A stretch of DNA of 64,000 nt from HKCCE3408 sp039191215 (GTDB lineage Bacteria > Pseudomonadota > Alphaproteobacteria > Rhodobacterales > Rhodobacteraceae). Under the pieces are notes generated by a model. That model was not told the origin of the DNA. It did not search any database and was given only the letters and a program-made list of their open reading frames with translations. Made by a program: the position numbers and the translations under genes. The stretch covers positions 5,826 through 69,825 of the forward strand of contig JBCCXT010000013.1 of NCBI GenBank assembly GCA_039191215.1, given 5' to 3'. This document shows, in pieces, positions 18,627 through 27,313 of this stretch. Every line of letters begins with the position of its first letter. Within the stretch, counting starts at the first letter, position 1.

Positions 18627-21152
18627 ATGCTGACCACGCCTGATTTCACAGAGATCACGACCGACGCGGACATCGCCACCGCGCGACATGGTAATCGCGC
18701 GAAATGTCTGCAGCGGCTCATCCGTTTGGGCCTGCCGGTGCCGCCGACCGTGGCACTGCCGTTCGAAACGGTGCGATCGATCGCGGCGGGTCGCGTGCCC
18801 GATATGGCAGCGCTTGTCGGCATCTTTGACGCGGGCGTTTTGATGTCGGTGCGTTCGTCGAGCGAGGCGGCCGATTGGGGCGGGCCCGGCACCATTTTGA
18901 ATATCGGCATGAATGATGCCGTTGCCGAACGCCTGGCCGAGGCCCATGGCCGCGATGCGGCGGAGGCGCTCTATCTTAGTTTCATAAGGTCTTACGCGGT
19001 TGATGTGCTGCGGCTTGATGCCGATCTGTTTGACGGCACGTTGACGCCGCGCCTGGCCAAGGCCCATTTCGAAGACGAAATGGAGGAGCCCTTTCCGCAA
19101 GATGCCGCGACGCAATTGACTGAAGTGTTGCGCGCGATGGCGCGCGCTTGGGAGGGCACAACCGCCCGGCTGTTGCGCCAGGCCCAGGGCGCGCCGGAAG
19201 ATGCCGGACTTGGCCTGGTCGTCCAGCGCATGGCGCTTGGCATCGGGCAGGGGCTTTCAGGATCGGGCGTGGTGCAGTTTGTGTCGCCCGATACCGGCAT
19301 GCCGCAAATCACGGGCCGCTACTTGCCGCAAGGTCAAGGCCGCGCAGCGCTAAGCGAGGACAAGGCCGAATTCATCGCGACCGATGCGCGCGGCCCCGCG
19401 CTAGAGGACGGTGCGCCAGAGGTTGTTGCGGAATTGGAAGCCGCGGGACACCTGATGCGGACCAAGCTGCGCGAGGATATGCAGGCCGAATTCACCATTA
19501 TGAACGGTGAGTTGGCCATTCTTGACGCGGTGCGCTGTCCGCGCTCTGCCGCAGCAGAGGTCCAGATCGCTGTCGCGCTGGCGCAAGACGGCATCATTGC
19601 GCGCGATGAGGCGCTGCAGCGGATCGAACCGTTCACGCTTAATCAGATGTTGCACCGCCAGGTTAGCACCGAGGCTGCCCGCGACGTGCTGACCCGCGGG
19701 ATTGCAGCCGCACCCGGGGCGGCAACGGGCCGGCTTGTCTTCACGGCGGCGGCGGCGCAATCGGCCGCGTCGCAGGGCGAAAGTTCGATCCTTGTGCGAC
19801 GCGAGACCAGCCCGGAAGATATTCGCGGCATGCATGCAGCCCAAGCAATCTTGACCGAGCGCGGCGGTATGACCAGCCATGCGGCTGTGATCGCCCGCGG
19901 CCTCGGCCTGCCTTGCGTGACCGGTGCTACACATCTGCAAATCGACGGGCGGAAAAAGACGCTGACGGTGCCGGGGCGCAAAGTGTTCCACGAAGGGGAT
20001 ATCATCACCGTCGATGGCAGTACCGGTGACGTTCTTGTCGGCGCGCCGGAGCTTATCGAGCCTGCGCTTGGTGGCGCTTTCGCGACGCTTTTGGAATGGG
20101 CCGATGCGTTGCGCGATATCGGCGTGCGCTGCAATGCCGATACCAAAGAGGATGTCGACGTTGCCGGGCAATTTGGCGTCGATGGAATAGGTCTGTGCCG
20201 CACTGAGCACATGTTTTTCGACCCCGTTCGCCTCACCGTCATGCGCGAGATGATCTTTGCCGAAGACCCCGACGATCGCGACGCGGCATTGCAACGGCTC
20301 CTGCCCATGCAGCGCGCGGATTTTGAGGAACTTTTTGGCCTGATGGGCGGCAAGCCTGTCTGTATCCGTCTATTTGACCCGCCGCTGCACGAGTTTTTGC
20401 CTGGCAACCGCGACGGTATCCGGGCGCTGGCTGAGGCGCTTGATATGCCGGTAAGCCGGGTCCAGGCCCGCATCGAGTCGCTGCAGGAATTTAACCCAAT
20501 GCTGGGCATGCGCGGCGTGCGTTTGGGCATCACCGTGCCCGAGATTTACGACATGCAGGCGCGCGCGATCTTTGAAGCCGCCGCCCAATCCGGGGTGGAG
20601 CCGGAGATCATGATCCCGCTTGTCTCTGCCATGCGTGAGGTAGAGCTGGTCAAAGCCCGCATCGACGCGATCGCGCAAGCCGTGCGCGCCGAAAAGGGCA
20701 CCGATGTCGGCTACCGGCTCGGCGTCATGGTCGAGACCCCGCGCGCGGCCTTGCGCGCCGCAGAGATCGCCCAGCATTCCGCCTTTTTGTCGTTCGGAAC
20801 CAATGATTTGACGCAAATGACCTATGGGCTTAGCCGCGACGATGCCGGCCGTTTCATGTCGTCTTATGTCGCGCAAGACGTGTTCCACGAAGACCCGTTC
20901 CAAAGCCTCGATATCGACGGTGTGGGGGAGCTTTTGTTGCTCGGCTCCGCCCGGGCCAGGGGTACAAAAGGCGACATCACGCTTGCCATTTGCGGCGAAC
21001 ATGGCGGCCAGCCCGAAGCGATTGCCTTTTCGCGGTCGGCGGGCTTCGACTATGTGTCGTGCTCACCCTACCGCGTGCCGGTTGCGAAACTAGCCGCGGC
21101 GCAGATTGCGGTGGCTGAGGGGCAAAGCGGGCGCCCTGGCGGCGCGTCTTAA
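18627..21152 (+). CDS. Pyruvate phosphate dikinase-like PEP-utilising enzyme
   Basis: Protein of 841 aa with PPDK architecture. An N-terminal ATP-grasp-like domain has VRSSSEAADWGGPGTILNIG and LGLVVQRMALG. A swivelling domain holds the phospho-His (ERGGMTSHAAVIARGLGLPC). A C-terminal PEP/pyruvate barrel holds GIGLCRTEHMFF, FGTNDLTQMTYG and the catalytic-Cys block ICGEHGG. The usual N-terminal G-G-K-G nucleotide loop is replaced by HGNRAKCLQRL, so ATP binding may differ from true PPDK. The start at 18627 has an AAAGGAG ribosome binding site. The protein is shorter than the usual 880-890 aa. Genes like this follow glyS in many Rhodobacterales. Confidence 0.88.
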   Translation: MLTTPDFTEITTDADIATARHGNRAKCLQRLIRLGLPVPPTVALPFETVRSIAAGRVPDMAALVGIFDAGVLMSVRSSSEAADWGGPGTILNIGMNDAVAERLAEAHGRDAAEALYLSFIRSYAVDVLRLDADLFDGTLTPRLAKAHFEDEMEEPFPQDAATQLTEVLRAMARAWEGTTARLLRQAQGAPEDAGLGLVVQRMALGIGQGLSGSGVVQFVSPDTGMPQITGRYLPQGQGRAALSEDKAEFIATDARGPALEDGAPEVVAELEAAGHLMRTKLREDMQAEFTIMNGELAILDAVRCPRSAAAEVQIAVALAQDGIIARDEALQRIEPFTLNQMLHRQVSTEAARDVLTRGIAAAPGAATGRLVFTAAAAQSAASQGESSILVRRETSPEDIRGMHAAQAILTERGGMTSHAAVIARGLGLPCVTGATHLQIDGRKKTLTVPGRKVFHEGDIITVDGSTGDVLVGAPELIEPALGGAFATLLEWADALRDIGVRCNADTKEDVDVAGQFGVDGIGLCRTEHMFFDPVRLTVMREMIFAEDPDDRDAALQRLLPMQRADFEELFGLMGGKPVCIRLFDPPLHEFLPGNRDGIRALAEALDMPVSRVQARIESLQEFNPMLGMRGVRLGITVPEIYDMQARAIFEAAAQSGVEPEIMIPLVSAMREVELVKARIDAIAQAVRAEKGTDVGYRLGVMVETPRAALRAAEIAQHSAFLSFGTNDLTQMTYGLSRDDAGRFMSSYVAQDVFHEDPFQSLDIDGVGELLLLGSARARGTKGDITLAICGEHGGQPEAIAFSRSAGFDYVSCSPYRVPVAKLAAAQIAVAEGQSGRPGGAS

Positions 21153-21290
21153 CCGCAAGCTCGCCCTAGGTCTTGGGGTGGCAATTTGGTCACGCGCGAA
21201 ATCATCGGCTGATTTGTCCCAAGCCTATGCCAAGGTTATCCACGATACTGCGGTTCTATTTCGAATCGCGCAGTGGGGGCTGCAGGTTTT

Positions 21291-21977
21291 ATGGGTGGAA
21301 CTGGTTTTCGTTTGCGCGCGCATATGCTTGCGGGCCTAACTTCATTTTGTTTATGCATCGCAGCGATGCCCGGTTTGGCACAGGTCACGGCCAGTTCGAC
21401 GACCGACCCGACCGGCGGCATCGATTTGCGATTGTCGGGCCTTATGGGGGCGGAGCATTCCGCAACCCAATCGCTGAGCTACGACCAATTGCAACTCTTG
21501 GGCAGTGCCTTTGTTCCGACGCGCGGGGCGGAGGTGCCAACACTGCCCCGAGCCGCCGATCTTGATGCGCGCGCGCCCGCAACCGGCGGAGAAGAATGGG
21601 CGTGCCTGACACAGGCGCTCTACTTTGAGGCCCGCGGGGAAAGCGTCGCCGGACAGGTCGCCGTGGCTGAGGTGATCCTGAACCGGGTCGATGATCTGCG
21701 TTATCCCGCCACGCTTTGTGGTGTGGTCAATGAGGGCACAGGCCGCCGTTATGCCTGCCAGTTCACCTATACCTGCGACGGCCGGGCGGAGATTGTCGAC
21801 GACAGCCTGTTATGGGATCGGATGGGCCAGATTGCCCGGATGATGATAGACGGCTATCCCAGGTCGCTGACGAATGGTGCCACCCACTACCATGCAAATT
21901 GGGTGAACCCGCGCTGGGCGTCGATGTTCCCGCAAACCGCAGAGATCGGTGTGCATTTGTTCTATCGCCGCCCCTAA
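21291..21977 (+). CDS. Cell wall hydrolase, SleB type
   Basis: Predicted peptidoglycan hydrolase (Hydrolase_2 / SleB-like lytic transglycosylase), about 228 aa. An N-terminal hydrophobic signal (MLAGLTSFCLCIAAMPGLAQ) indicates export. The catalytic domain begins CLTQALYFEARGES, where the Glu is the expected acid, and continues VAEVILNRVDD, YACQFTYTCDG and NGATHYHANWVNPRWA. The ATG at 21291 is used; an in-frame GTG at 21273 would add six residues. It stands alone between the PPDK-like gene and folB. Confidence 0.9.
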   Translation: MGGTGFRLRAHMLAGLTSFCLCIAAMPGLAQVTASSTTDPTGGIDLRLSGLMGAEHSATQSLSYDQLQLLGSAFVPTRGAEVPTLPRAADLDARAPATGGEEWACLTQALYFEARGESVAGQVAVAEVILNRVDDLRYPATLCGVVNEGTGRRYACQFTYTCDGRAEIVDDSLLWDRMGQIARMMIDGYPRSLTNGATHYHANWVNPRWASMFPQTAEIGVHLFYRRP

Positions 21978-22034
21978 GGCCACCTGAGGAAATCCGCGCT
22001 TGCAGCGCCCTGTTTGCGGCGCTACGGGGCGGTT

Positions 22035-22920
22035 ATGAGCGACGAATTGCACCAGGCTTTTGCCCATCCCGCAGACCGGTCCGTAGCCACGGCCGGATCC
22101 GATCCGCTTGACCGCATCATGCTGCGCGATCATTTGCGCGAGGTCGAAATCGGCGCCTTTCAGGCCGAACGCGGGGCAACGCAGCGCGTCAAATTTAATG
22201 TGGTGGTCGAGGTGCATGCGGCGGCTGACGCGGTTGTTGACGATGTCGATCGCATCTTGTCGTACGACACGCTGATTGAGGCGATTGATACCGAACTGGC
22301 GGCAGAGCGTCTGAACTTGCTTGAAAACGCTTGCCGCACGCATTGCCGAGCGGGTCTTGGCCCATCCGCTTGCCGCGCGGTGTTTCGTGCGCATCGAAAA
22401 GCTCGACCGGGGCCCGTTTGCGCTTGGCGTTGAAATTGTCCGCAGCGCGTCTGAACAGGGGCCGGTCCGGGTATTGCCCGAAGCGCCGCCCGATCCGACG
22501 ATTGTGTTTCTGTCAAACGCGACCATCGCGCGCGACGATTTGTCGGTGCTTTTGGATGGGCTGACCTTGCCCGCGATTTTATGTGTCGGTCCCGGCGATG
22601 GCGCCGCGCCACAGGCCGATCACCCCTTGGCGCAACGCCGGATCGACTTGCTGGCAATTGAGCAAAACGCCTGGGTTCTGGCCGCCCGCGATGCACGTTG
22701 CGTTGTCGTCGATAGCCGGACGGAGCTTGACTGGGCGCTCCGCCAGGGCGGGATCAGCGTCTGGGCGCCCTCAAAGCTTGTGCTTGACGCCGCGCGCGCG
22801 CCGATCTCGGATGAGCCGCTGGCACTGGCCCTTTGGCTAGCAGCGGAATTCGCCGCCGATGATGTTCTGCTTTACGGCGTCGCGGCACCTGAGGGCAGTA
22901 CGGCACGTGTGATGGATTAA
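22035..22920 (+). pseudogene. folB: Dihydroneopterin aldolase gene broken by a one-base frameshift
   Basis: FolB converts dihydroneopterin to hydroxymethyl-dihydropterin in folate synthesis. Residues 1-97 (DRIMLRDHLREVEIGAFQAE through LAAERLNLLE) read in one frame. The homology then continues at once in another frame (TLAARIAERVLAHP, RIEKLDRGPFALGVEIVRS) up to a stop at 22918-22920. The break is in the A4 run at 22324-22327, where three A would restore GAA-ACG-CTT. The restored protein would be about 295 aa, with the C-terminal extension typical of Rhodobacterales FolB. The lesion is either a real mutation or a homopolymer sequencing error. folP is nearby at 23557. A folate enzyme should be essential, which favours an error or a second copy. 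Confidence 0.85.
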
Positions 22921-23441
22921 AGCGCGCGGCGCAGCTCTCGCATCGGGCCGCCGGCCATCATGTGAAGGCCTGCATCGCGGAAGCCCGCTTTCTCCAATAC
23001 GCGTATCGAGGCGATATTGGTCGGCCGCACAAGCCCGTAAACCTCATCGGACCCCAACTCATCCCCGGCAAAGTCGATCGCCGCGCGGACAAATTCGCTG
23101 GCCAATCCCTGGCCCCACATCTCAGGCAGAAGGTGGTAGGACAGGTTGAGGCCCGCCAGGCCATCCTTGACCGTAAGCCCGCCGAGGCCGACCGCTTGCC
23201 CGGCATGGGATAGGTGCCAGCGGCCAAAGCCCTGGCGTTCCCAATGCGCGATGTCGCGATCCAGCGCCCTTGCGGCAGCCTCAGCGGTGATGGGCGTTTC
23301 ACTGGGCTTGTGCGCGATGGTTTCTGGCCGACCAAAAAGGTCGGCATAAAAGCCGTCGTCATTGCCGGTAACCGGTCGGCACGTCAGGCGAAGCGTGCTG
23401 AAAACGGGAGAGCGGAGGCGGTCAGAAGCACTGATCTGCAT
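22917..23441 (-). CDS. GNAT-family N-acetyltransferase (RimJ/RimL-like)
   Basis: Protein of 174 aa in the acetyltransferase_3 group that modifies protein N-termini or small molecules. Visible motifs are LTCRPVTGNDDGFYADLFG at the start, the acetyl-CoA loop PEMWGQGLASEFVRAAIDFA and NIASIRVLEKAGFRD at the C-terminal end. The ATG at 23441 is chosen; upstream codons to 23507 are less conserved-looking. It is convergent with folB, and their stop codons overlap. The substrate cannot be predicted. Confidence 0.85.
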   Translation of the reverse strand: MQISASDRLRSPVFSTLRLTCRPVTGNDDGFYADLFGRPETIAHKPSETPITAEAAARALDRDIAHWERQGFGRWHLSHAGQAVGLGGLTVKDGLAGLNLSYHLLPEMWGQGLASEFVRAAIDFAGDELGSDEVYGLVRPTNIASIRVLEKAGFRDAGLHMMAGGPMRELRRAL

Positions 23442-23556
23442 GGCGCAAATTGACCATAGGGCAAGCGCGCAACGCAAGACTGCGCGCGCAGCAATTCGTC
23501 GCTGCACCGCCGCGACGGGACTTGCGGGTTATCGGTGCGGACTATAGGCCGAAGGG

Positions 23557-24582
23557 GTGAATACGTATTACCGCCCTCTACCGCTGACCGGCCAAATTTC
23601 ACCTGATTCTGCGCTGCGGCTGGCTGGTGGCTGGTGCCGGTTCACGCATGTCGAGCTATTGCAGCGGGGGCGGCCCTCGCGAATCATACCCGCAAGTGAC
23701 GTGCCAAAAGCGCAGTTAAGCCGCCTGTCGACCCTGCGCGCACCGTTTTCCGGATTGAGTTTGGATCGCCCGCGTCTGATGGGCATTTTGAACGTCACGC
23801 CAGACAGTTTTTCCGATGGCGGCCTTTATGCCGGTGCCGGTGCCGCTTTGGCGCGTGCCAGCGCTTTGGTCGAAGCGGGTGCCGACATCATCGATATCGG
23901 CGGCGAAAGCACCAGGCCCGGCGCAGTGGAAGTGCCCGCCGCAACCGAAACGGCCCGCGTCCTGCCGATCATCACGGCACTGCGTGCGGCCGGGCTAAAT
24001 ACCGCGCTTTCTGTCGATACCCGCAAATCGTCTGTGGCTGAGGCAGCACTTAAAGCGGGCGGGGATATCATCAACGATGTCAGCATGTTTCGGTTTGACG
24101 CTAACCTGGCAGATGTGGCGGCGGCGGCCAAAGCGCCGGTGATTTTGATGCATTCCCGCGCTGTGCCAGAGACGATGCAATCGGCGGCTGATTATGACGA
24201 TGTCTTGCTTGATGTGTATGACGCGCTGGCCGATGCGGTGGCCCAAGCGCAGGCTGCGGGCATCTCGCGTGCGCGCCTGCTCATCGATCCTGGGATCGGC
24301 TTTGCCAAGCGCGATGTGCATAACCTCGCACTTCTGAACCGGATCAGCCTTTTTCATGGCCTGGGCTGCGGAATTTTGCTGGGCGTGTCGCGAAAAGGCT
24401 TTCTGGGCCGGGTGGCAGGCATAACTGAACCGGCCGACCGGGATCCGGCATCGGCGGCATGCGGCTTATGGGCTTTAAGCCAGGGGGTGCAGTTTCTGCG
24501 CGTCCACGATATAGTTATGCACAAGCAGATGATCGCGCTTTGGCAAAGCATCGGCGCGGCACGGATGGCAGACGAGGAGTAG
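23557..24582 (+). CDS. folP: Dihydropteroate synthase
   Basis: Joins hydroxymethyl-dihydropterin pyrophosphate with p-aminobenzoate in folate synthesis, the target of sulfonamides, 341 aa. The hallmark LMGILNVTPDSFSDGG and IDIGGESTRPGA blocks are present, with DPGIGFAKRDVHN and LGVSRKGFLG further on. About 70 N-terminal residues precede the core, a common Rhodobacterales extension. The start is a GTG at 23557. glmM follows after only 3 bp. Confidence 0.96.
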   Translation: MNTYYRPLPLTGQISPDSALRLAGGWCRFTHVELLQRGRPSRIIPASDVPKAQLSRLSTLRAPFSGLSLDRPRLMGILNVTPDSFSDGGLYAGAGAALARASALVEAGADIIDIGGESTRPGAVEVPAATETARVLPIITALRAAGLNTALSVDTRKSSVAEAALKAGGDIINDVSMFRFDANLADVAAAAKAPVILMHSRAVPETMQSAADYDDVLLDVYDALADAVAQAQAAGISRARLLIDPGIGFAKRDVHNLALLNRISLFHGLGCGILLGVSRKGFLGRVAGITEPADRDPASAACGLWALSQGVQFLRVHDIVMHKQMIALWQSIGAARMADEE

Positions 24583-24585
24583 ACA

Positions 24586-25929
24586 ATGGCACGGGAGCTG
24601 TTTGGTACAGACGGCATCCGGGGTCGCGCCAACGCGCATCCCATCACCGCGGATTTGGCCTTGCGACTGGGCGCCGCCGCCGGGCGTTACTTCCGGCGCG
24701 ATGGCGGCGCTGGCCACCGCGTCGTGATCGGCAAAGATACGCGCTTGTCGGGGTACATGCTGGAAACGGCTCTGACGGCCGGTTTCACCTCAACGGGGAT
24801 GAATGTGCTGCTTCTGGGCCCCGTGCCCACACCTGCCGTTGGCATGCTGACCCGGTCGATGCGCGCCGATGTGGGCGTGATGATCTCGGCCAGCCACAAC
24901 CCGGCCACTGATAATGGCATCAAGCTCTTTGGACCGGATGGGTTCAAATTGTCGGATGAGGCCGAGGCTGAGATCGAGGCCCTGATGCGGTCCCAGATTG
25001 AGCCGGCAAGAGCACGCAATATCGGCCGGGCGAAGCGGATCGATGATGGCCGCTTTCGCTATGTCGAACGGGTCAAATCCACCTTCCCTGCGGGCCTGAC
25101 GCTGGAAGGTCTGAAAGTTGTGGTTGATTGCGCCAATGGCGCGGCCTACCGCGCGGCCCCCGATGTACTTTGGGAATTGGGCGCCGAGGTCATCCCAGTT
25201 GGCGTCTCGCCGGATGGCCATAACATCAATTCAGGCGTCGGCTCGACCGCACCCGAAACTGCGGCCCGGCGCATCTTAGAGACGGGCGCCGATGTTGGCA
25301 TTTGTCTCGACGGCGATGCCGACCGGGTGATTTTGATCGACGAGTCTGGGCTGGTCACCGATGGCGATCAGATCATGGCGCTTTTCGCGGACAGATGGGC
25401 CCGGGACGGCAAGCTCAATGAACAGACCATCGCGGCAACCGTGATGTCCAATCTGGGCTTGGAGAGGTACCTCAAAGAGCGCAAGATCCGGCTTCACCGT
25501 ACGCCGGTGGGCGACCGCTATGTGGTTGAGGCGATGCGCGCCCAAGGGCTCAATCTGGGCGGTGAGCAATCGGGCCACATCGTCATGACCGATTTCGCGA
25601 CAACCGGTGACGGGCTGATCGCTGGCCTGCAATTCCTGGCTGAAATGGCGCGGACGGGCAAAGCCGCCAGTGAGCTTGGCCAAAACTTCGAACGCGTGCC
25701 GCAGCTTTTGAAGAATGTGCGGTTTCAGGGTGGGCCCGACCCGCTGGCGCTGCCCGGTGTTCAGGCCGCGATCCATGCCGGCGAAGAGAAGCTGGGCCAT
25801 GACGGGCGCCTGCTGATCCGCAAGTCCGGCACCGAACCCCTGATCCGCGTCATGGCCGAAGCCGAAGACGAAGGATTGATGACCTCAATCGTTAACGACA
25901 TTGTCGGCGCTGTTGAAGCAGGGGCATAG
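24586..25929 (+). CDS. glmM: Phosphoglucosamine mutase
   Basis: Interconverts glucosamine-6-phosphate and glucosamine-1-phosphate for UDP-GlcNAc synthesis, 447 aa. It starts MARELFGTDGIRGRAN. The active-site phosphoserine loop is SASHNPATDNGIK, the metal loop is DGDADRVI, and the sugar-binding GGEQSGH and C-terminal phosphate loop RKSGTEPLIRVM are intact. It is coupled to folP, as in many bacteria. Confidence 0.97.
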   Translation: MARELFGTDGIRGRANAHPITADLALRLGAAAGRYFRRDGGAGHRVVIGKDTRLSGYMLETALTAGFTSTGMNVLLLGPVPTPAVGMLTRSMRADVGVMISASHNPATDNGIKLFGPDGFKLSDEAEAEIEALMRSQIEPARARNIGRAKRIDDGRFRYVERVKSTFPAGLTLEGLKVVVDCANGAAYRAAPDVLWELGAEVIPVGVSPDGHNINSGVGSTAPETAARRILETGADVGICLDGDADRVILIDESGLVTDGDQIMALFADRWARDGKLNEQTIAATVMSNLGLERYLKERKIRLHRTPVGDRYVVEAMRAQGLNLGGEQSGHIVMTDFATTGDGLIAGLQFLAEMARTGKAASELGQNFERVPQLLKNVRFQGGPDPLALPGVQAAIHAGEEKLGHDGRLLIRKSGTEPLIRVMAEAEDEGLMTSIVNDIVGAVEAGA

Positions 25930-26064
25930 TCCTACCCTTCAGGCCGCCTCATACGAAAAAACTAACACATCGATAACAATCTGTGTTTGCACGCTTTCTC
26001 CACATTTCTGCCCCGCTGCGTGGATTTCTGAAGCGGTCCGCACGTATCAAAACCGGAGATTGTC

Positions 26065-26220
26065 ATGAGCGACACGAAAGGTGTTCACCGCAGCAGGCTG
26101 CCCAATGGTGCCGAAGTGGCCTTTGTTGATAAGGGCGTGGGCAAACCCTTTGGCATCATGCGGGATCGCTATGAGGAACAGGGCTACCAGCCGCCTTTTG
26201 ACGAGCTGCCAGAGCGCTGA
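26065..26220 (+). CDS. Small uncharacterised protein, 51 aa
   Basis: Short ORF with a good ribosome binding site (CCGGAGATTG) and coding-like codon use, encoding MSDTKGVHRSRLPNGAEVAF, a middle with VDKGVGKPFGIMRDRYEEQG and a C-terminus PPFDELPER. There is no membrane segment or Cys. The region before it is A/T-rich and could hold its promoter. It ends just before the IS3 remnant. I do not recognise the family. Confidence 0.65.
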   Translation: MSDTKGVHRSRLPNGAEVAFVDKGVGKPFGIMRDRYEEQGYQPPFDELPER

Positions 26221-26266
26221 TCTGAATTACGCCCCAATCTTTGGACAGTTTCTCGCGTAACTTACG

Positions 26267-26747
26267 CTAATTCTGCCCCTGCTGACGTGGTTGCATGTCT
26301 TTCTTTTCCGAGCAGTAAACCGCGGCGGGCGGTGTGGCGATATGCGGGCGTTTGTGATTATAGAACGCGACCCACTTGGTGATCCCGGCGCGTGCGTCTG
26401 ATCCGGTTTCCCAAGCGTGCAGCAAAATGCATTCGTATTTCAGGGATCGCCAGAGCCGTTCCACAAAGACATTGCCCAAGAAGCGTCCCTTGCCATCCAT
26501 CGACGAGATGCGCATGCCGGATCGGCGCAAGCGGTCTGTCCATGCGGAGGACGTGAACTGCGATCGCTGATCCGCAATCTTGGTCAGCGGCATCCCACAT
26601 TTGGCCATCGCCTCTTTCAGCACCTCGACACAGAAGGCGGCCGCAAGCGTGTTTGATGTCCGCCAAGCCAGCACTTTGCGTGTGTCCCAGTCGATGATTG
26701 CCACCGGATACAGAAACCCGCGCCGCATGGGGATGTACGTGATGTCA
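26267..26747 (-). pseudogene. IS3 transposase OrfB, C-terminal half only
   Basis: Encodes the integrase core from DITYIPMRRGFLYPVAIIDW through DQRSQFTSSAWT to FVERLWRSLKYE and FYNHKRPH, so the D-D-E motif regions are there. DQGSQF has become DQRSQF. The first 110-150 residues of OrfB (helical N-terminal part) are missing: OrfA sequence KLKPWA runs straight into DITYIP at 26747-26752. A deletion across the short shared GGGC tract would explain the junction. Confidence 0.85.
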
Positions 26748-26749
26748 GG

Positions 26750-27071
26750 GCCCAAGGCTTGAGCTTTGGTGACAAAAAATTGTTGGCGACCGTCTCGCCA
26801 TTGTCTCTCGGACCAATGGCGTTCCAATGGCTCGATCCCCGATCTTGGCATGCAGCTCTTTCATCTGTTCTTCATCGATCGCAGGGGCCTTCTTACCGCC
26901 GCGTTCAAACACGCTGGATGCGCCTTCCCGCAGCGCTCGCTTCCAGCCGTGGATCATCGTCAGGTGAACGCCGAACTGGCTGGCCAGCTCCGCCAGCGCT
27001 TGTCCCCCCTCAAGGCTTTCAGTGCGACTTTGGCTCTGAACTCTGGGCTGTGGTTTTTGCGTTTCGACATC
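26750..27071 (-). pseudogene. IS3 transposase OrfA, frameshifted and interrupted
   Basis: Starts MSKRKNHSPEFRAKVALKAL from the ATG at 27071. It then shifts frame in a six-G run (27004-27009) to GQALAELASQFGVH, followed by the helix-turn-helix segment TMIHGWKRALREGA and FERGGKKAPAIDEEQMKELH. After HAKIG an insert of about 45 bp breaks the gene, and the rest (VANNFLSPKLKPWA) appears in another frame. At least three independent lesions show that the element is old. Confidence 0.82.
26798..26820 (-). repeat. Near-palindromic repeat, copy A, inside OrfA remnant
   Basis: Plus-strand arms CCATTGTC and GGACCAATGG surround TCTC. It forms part of the insert that interrupts OrfA, and a further CCATTGG follows about 6 bases on. 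Nearly the same sequence recurs at 27079-27100. Confidence 0.7.
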
Positions 27072-27078
27072 ATTCGAC

Positions 27079-27100
27079 CATTGTCCTCGGACCAATGGCG
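27079..27100 (-). repeat. Near-palindromic repeat, copy B, upstream of OrfA
   Basis: Plus-strand arms CCATTGTCC and GGACCAATGG around TC. It matches copy A except for a one- to two-base difference in the centre. It lies just outside the OrfA start. Confidence 0.7.
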
Positions 27101-27313
27101 GACATGGTCTTATTGTCCTTCTCGTCGAAAACCAGCAGACGACAGATCAAATTTTGCGTCAGTCTCCGGTGTTCGGCGGGTACCTCAATCTACCGGCGCG
27201 CCCGGTAGCTGCGCGATTGCTAACCGGGCCGCGATCTGACCCTTAGCGCTCTGCTGCCGAGGGGCCCCGATTAGCACCGATCAGCGCGGGGCGCCCGGGT
27301 CGAGTTGCCTGGC

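Larger units (their letters stand above)
26222..27101 (-). mobile_element. Decayed IS3-family insertion sequence
   Basis: Contains pieces of both IS3 transposase genes on the minus strand. OrfA is frameshifted and interrupted, and OrfB has lost its N-terminal half. The right-hand edge beyond OrfB (26222-26266) reads like the outer end of such elements, but I could not find its inverted partner upstream of OrfA, so one terminus seems lost. No target-site duplication is evident. The stretch 27101-27313 after it holds no gene I can support. The element cannot move by itself. Confidence 0.8.

Noticed and set aside
27101..27313. tRNA gene or attachment site beside the IS remnant
   Set aside because: GC-rich inverted pieces are present, but no cloverleaf or T-loop consensus with proper spacing could be assembled, and no direct repeats flank the element.
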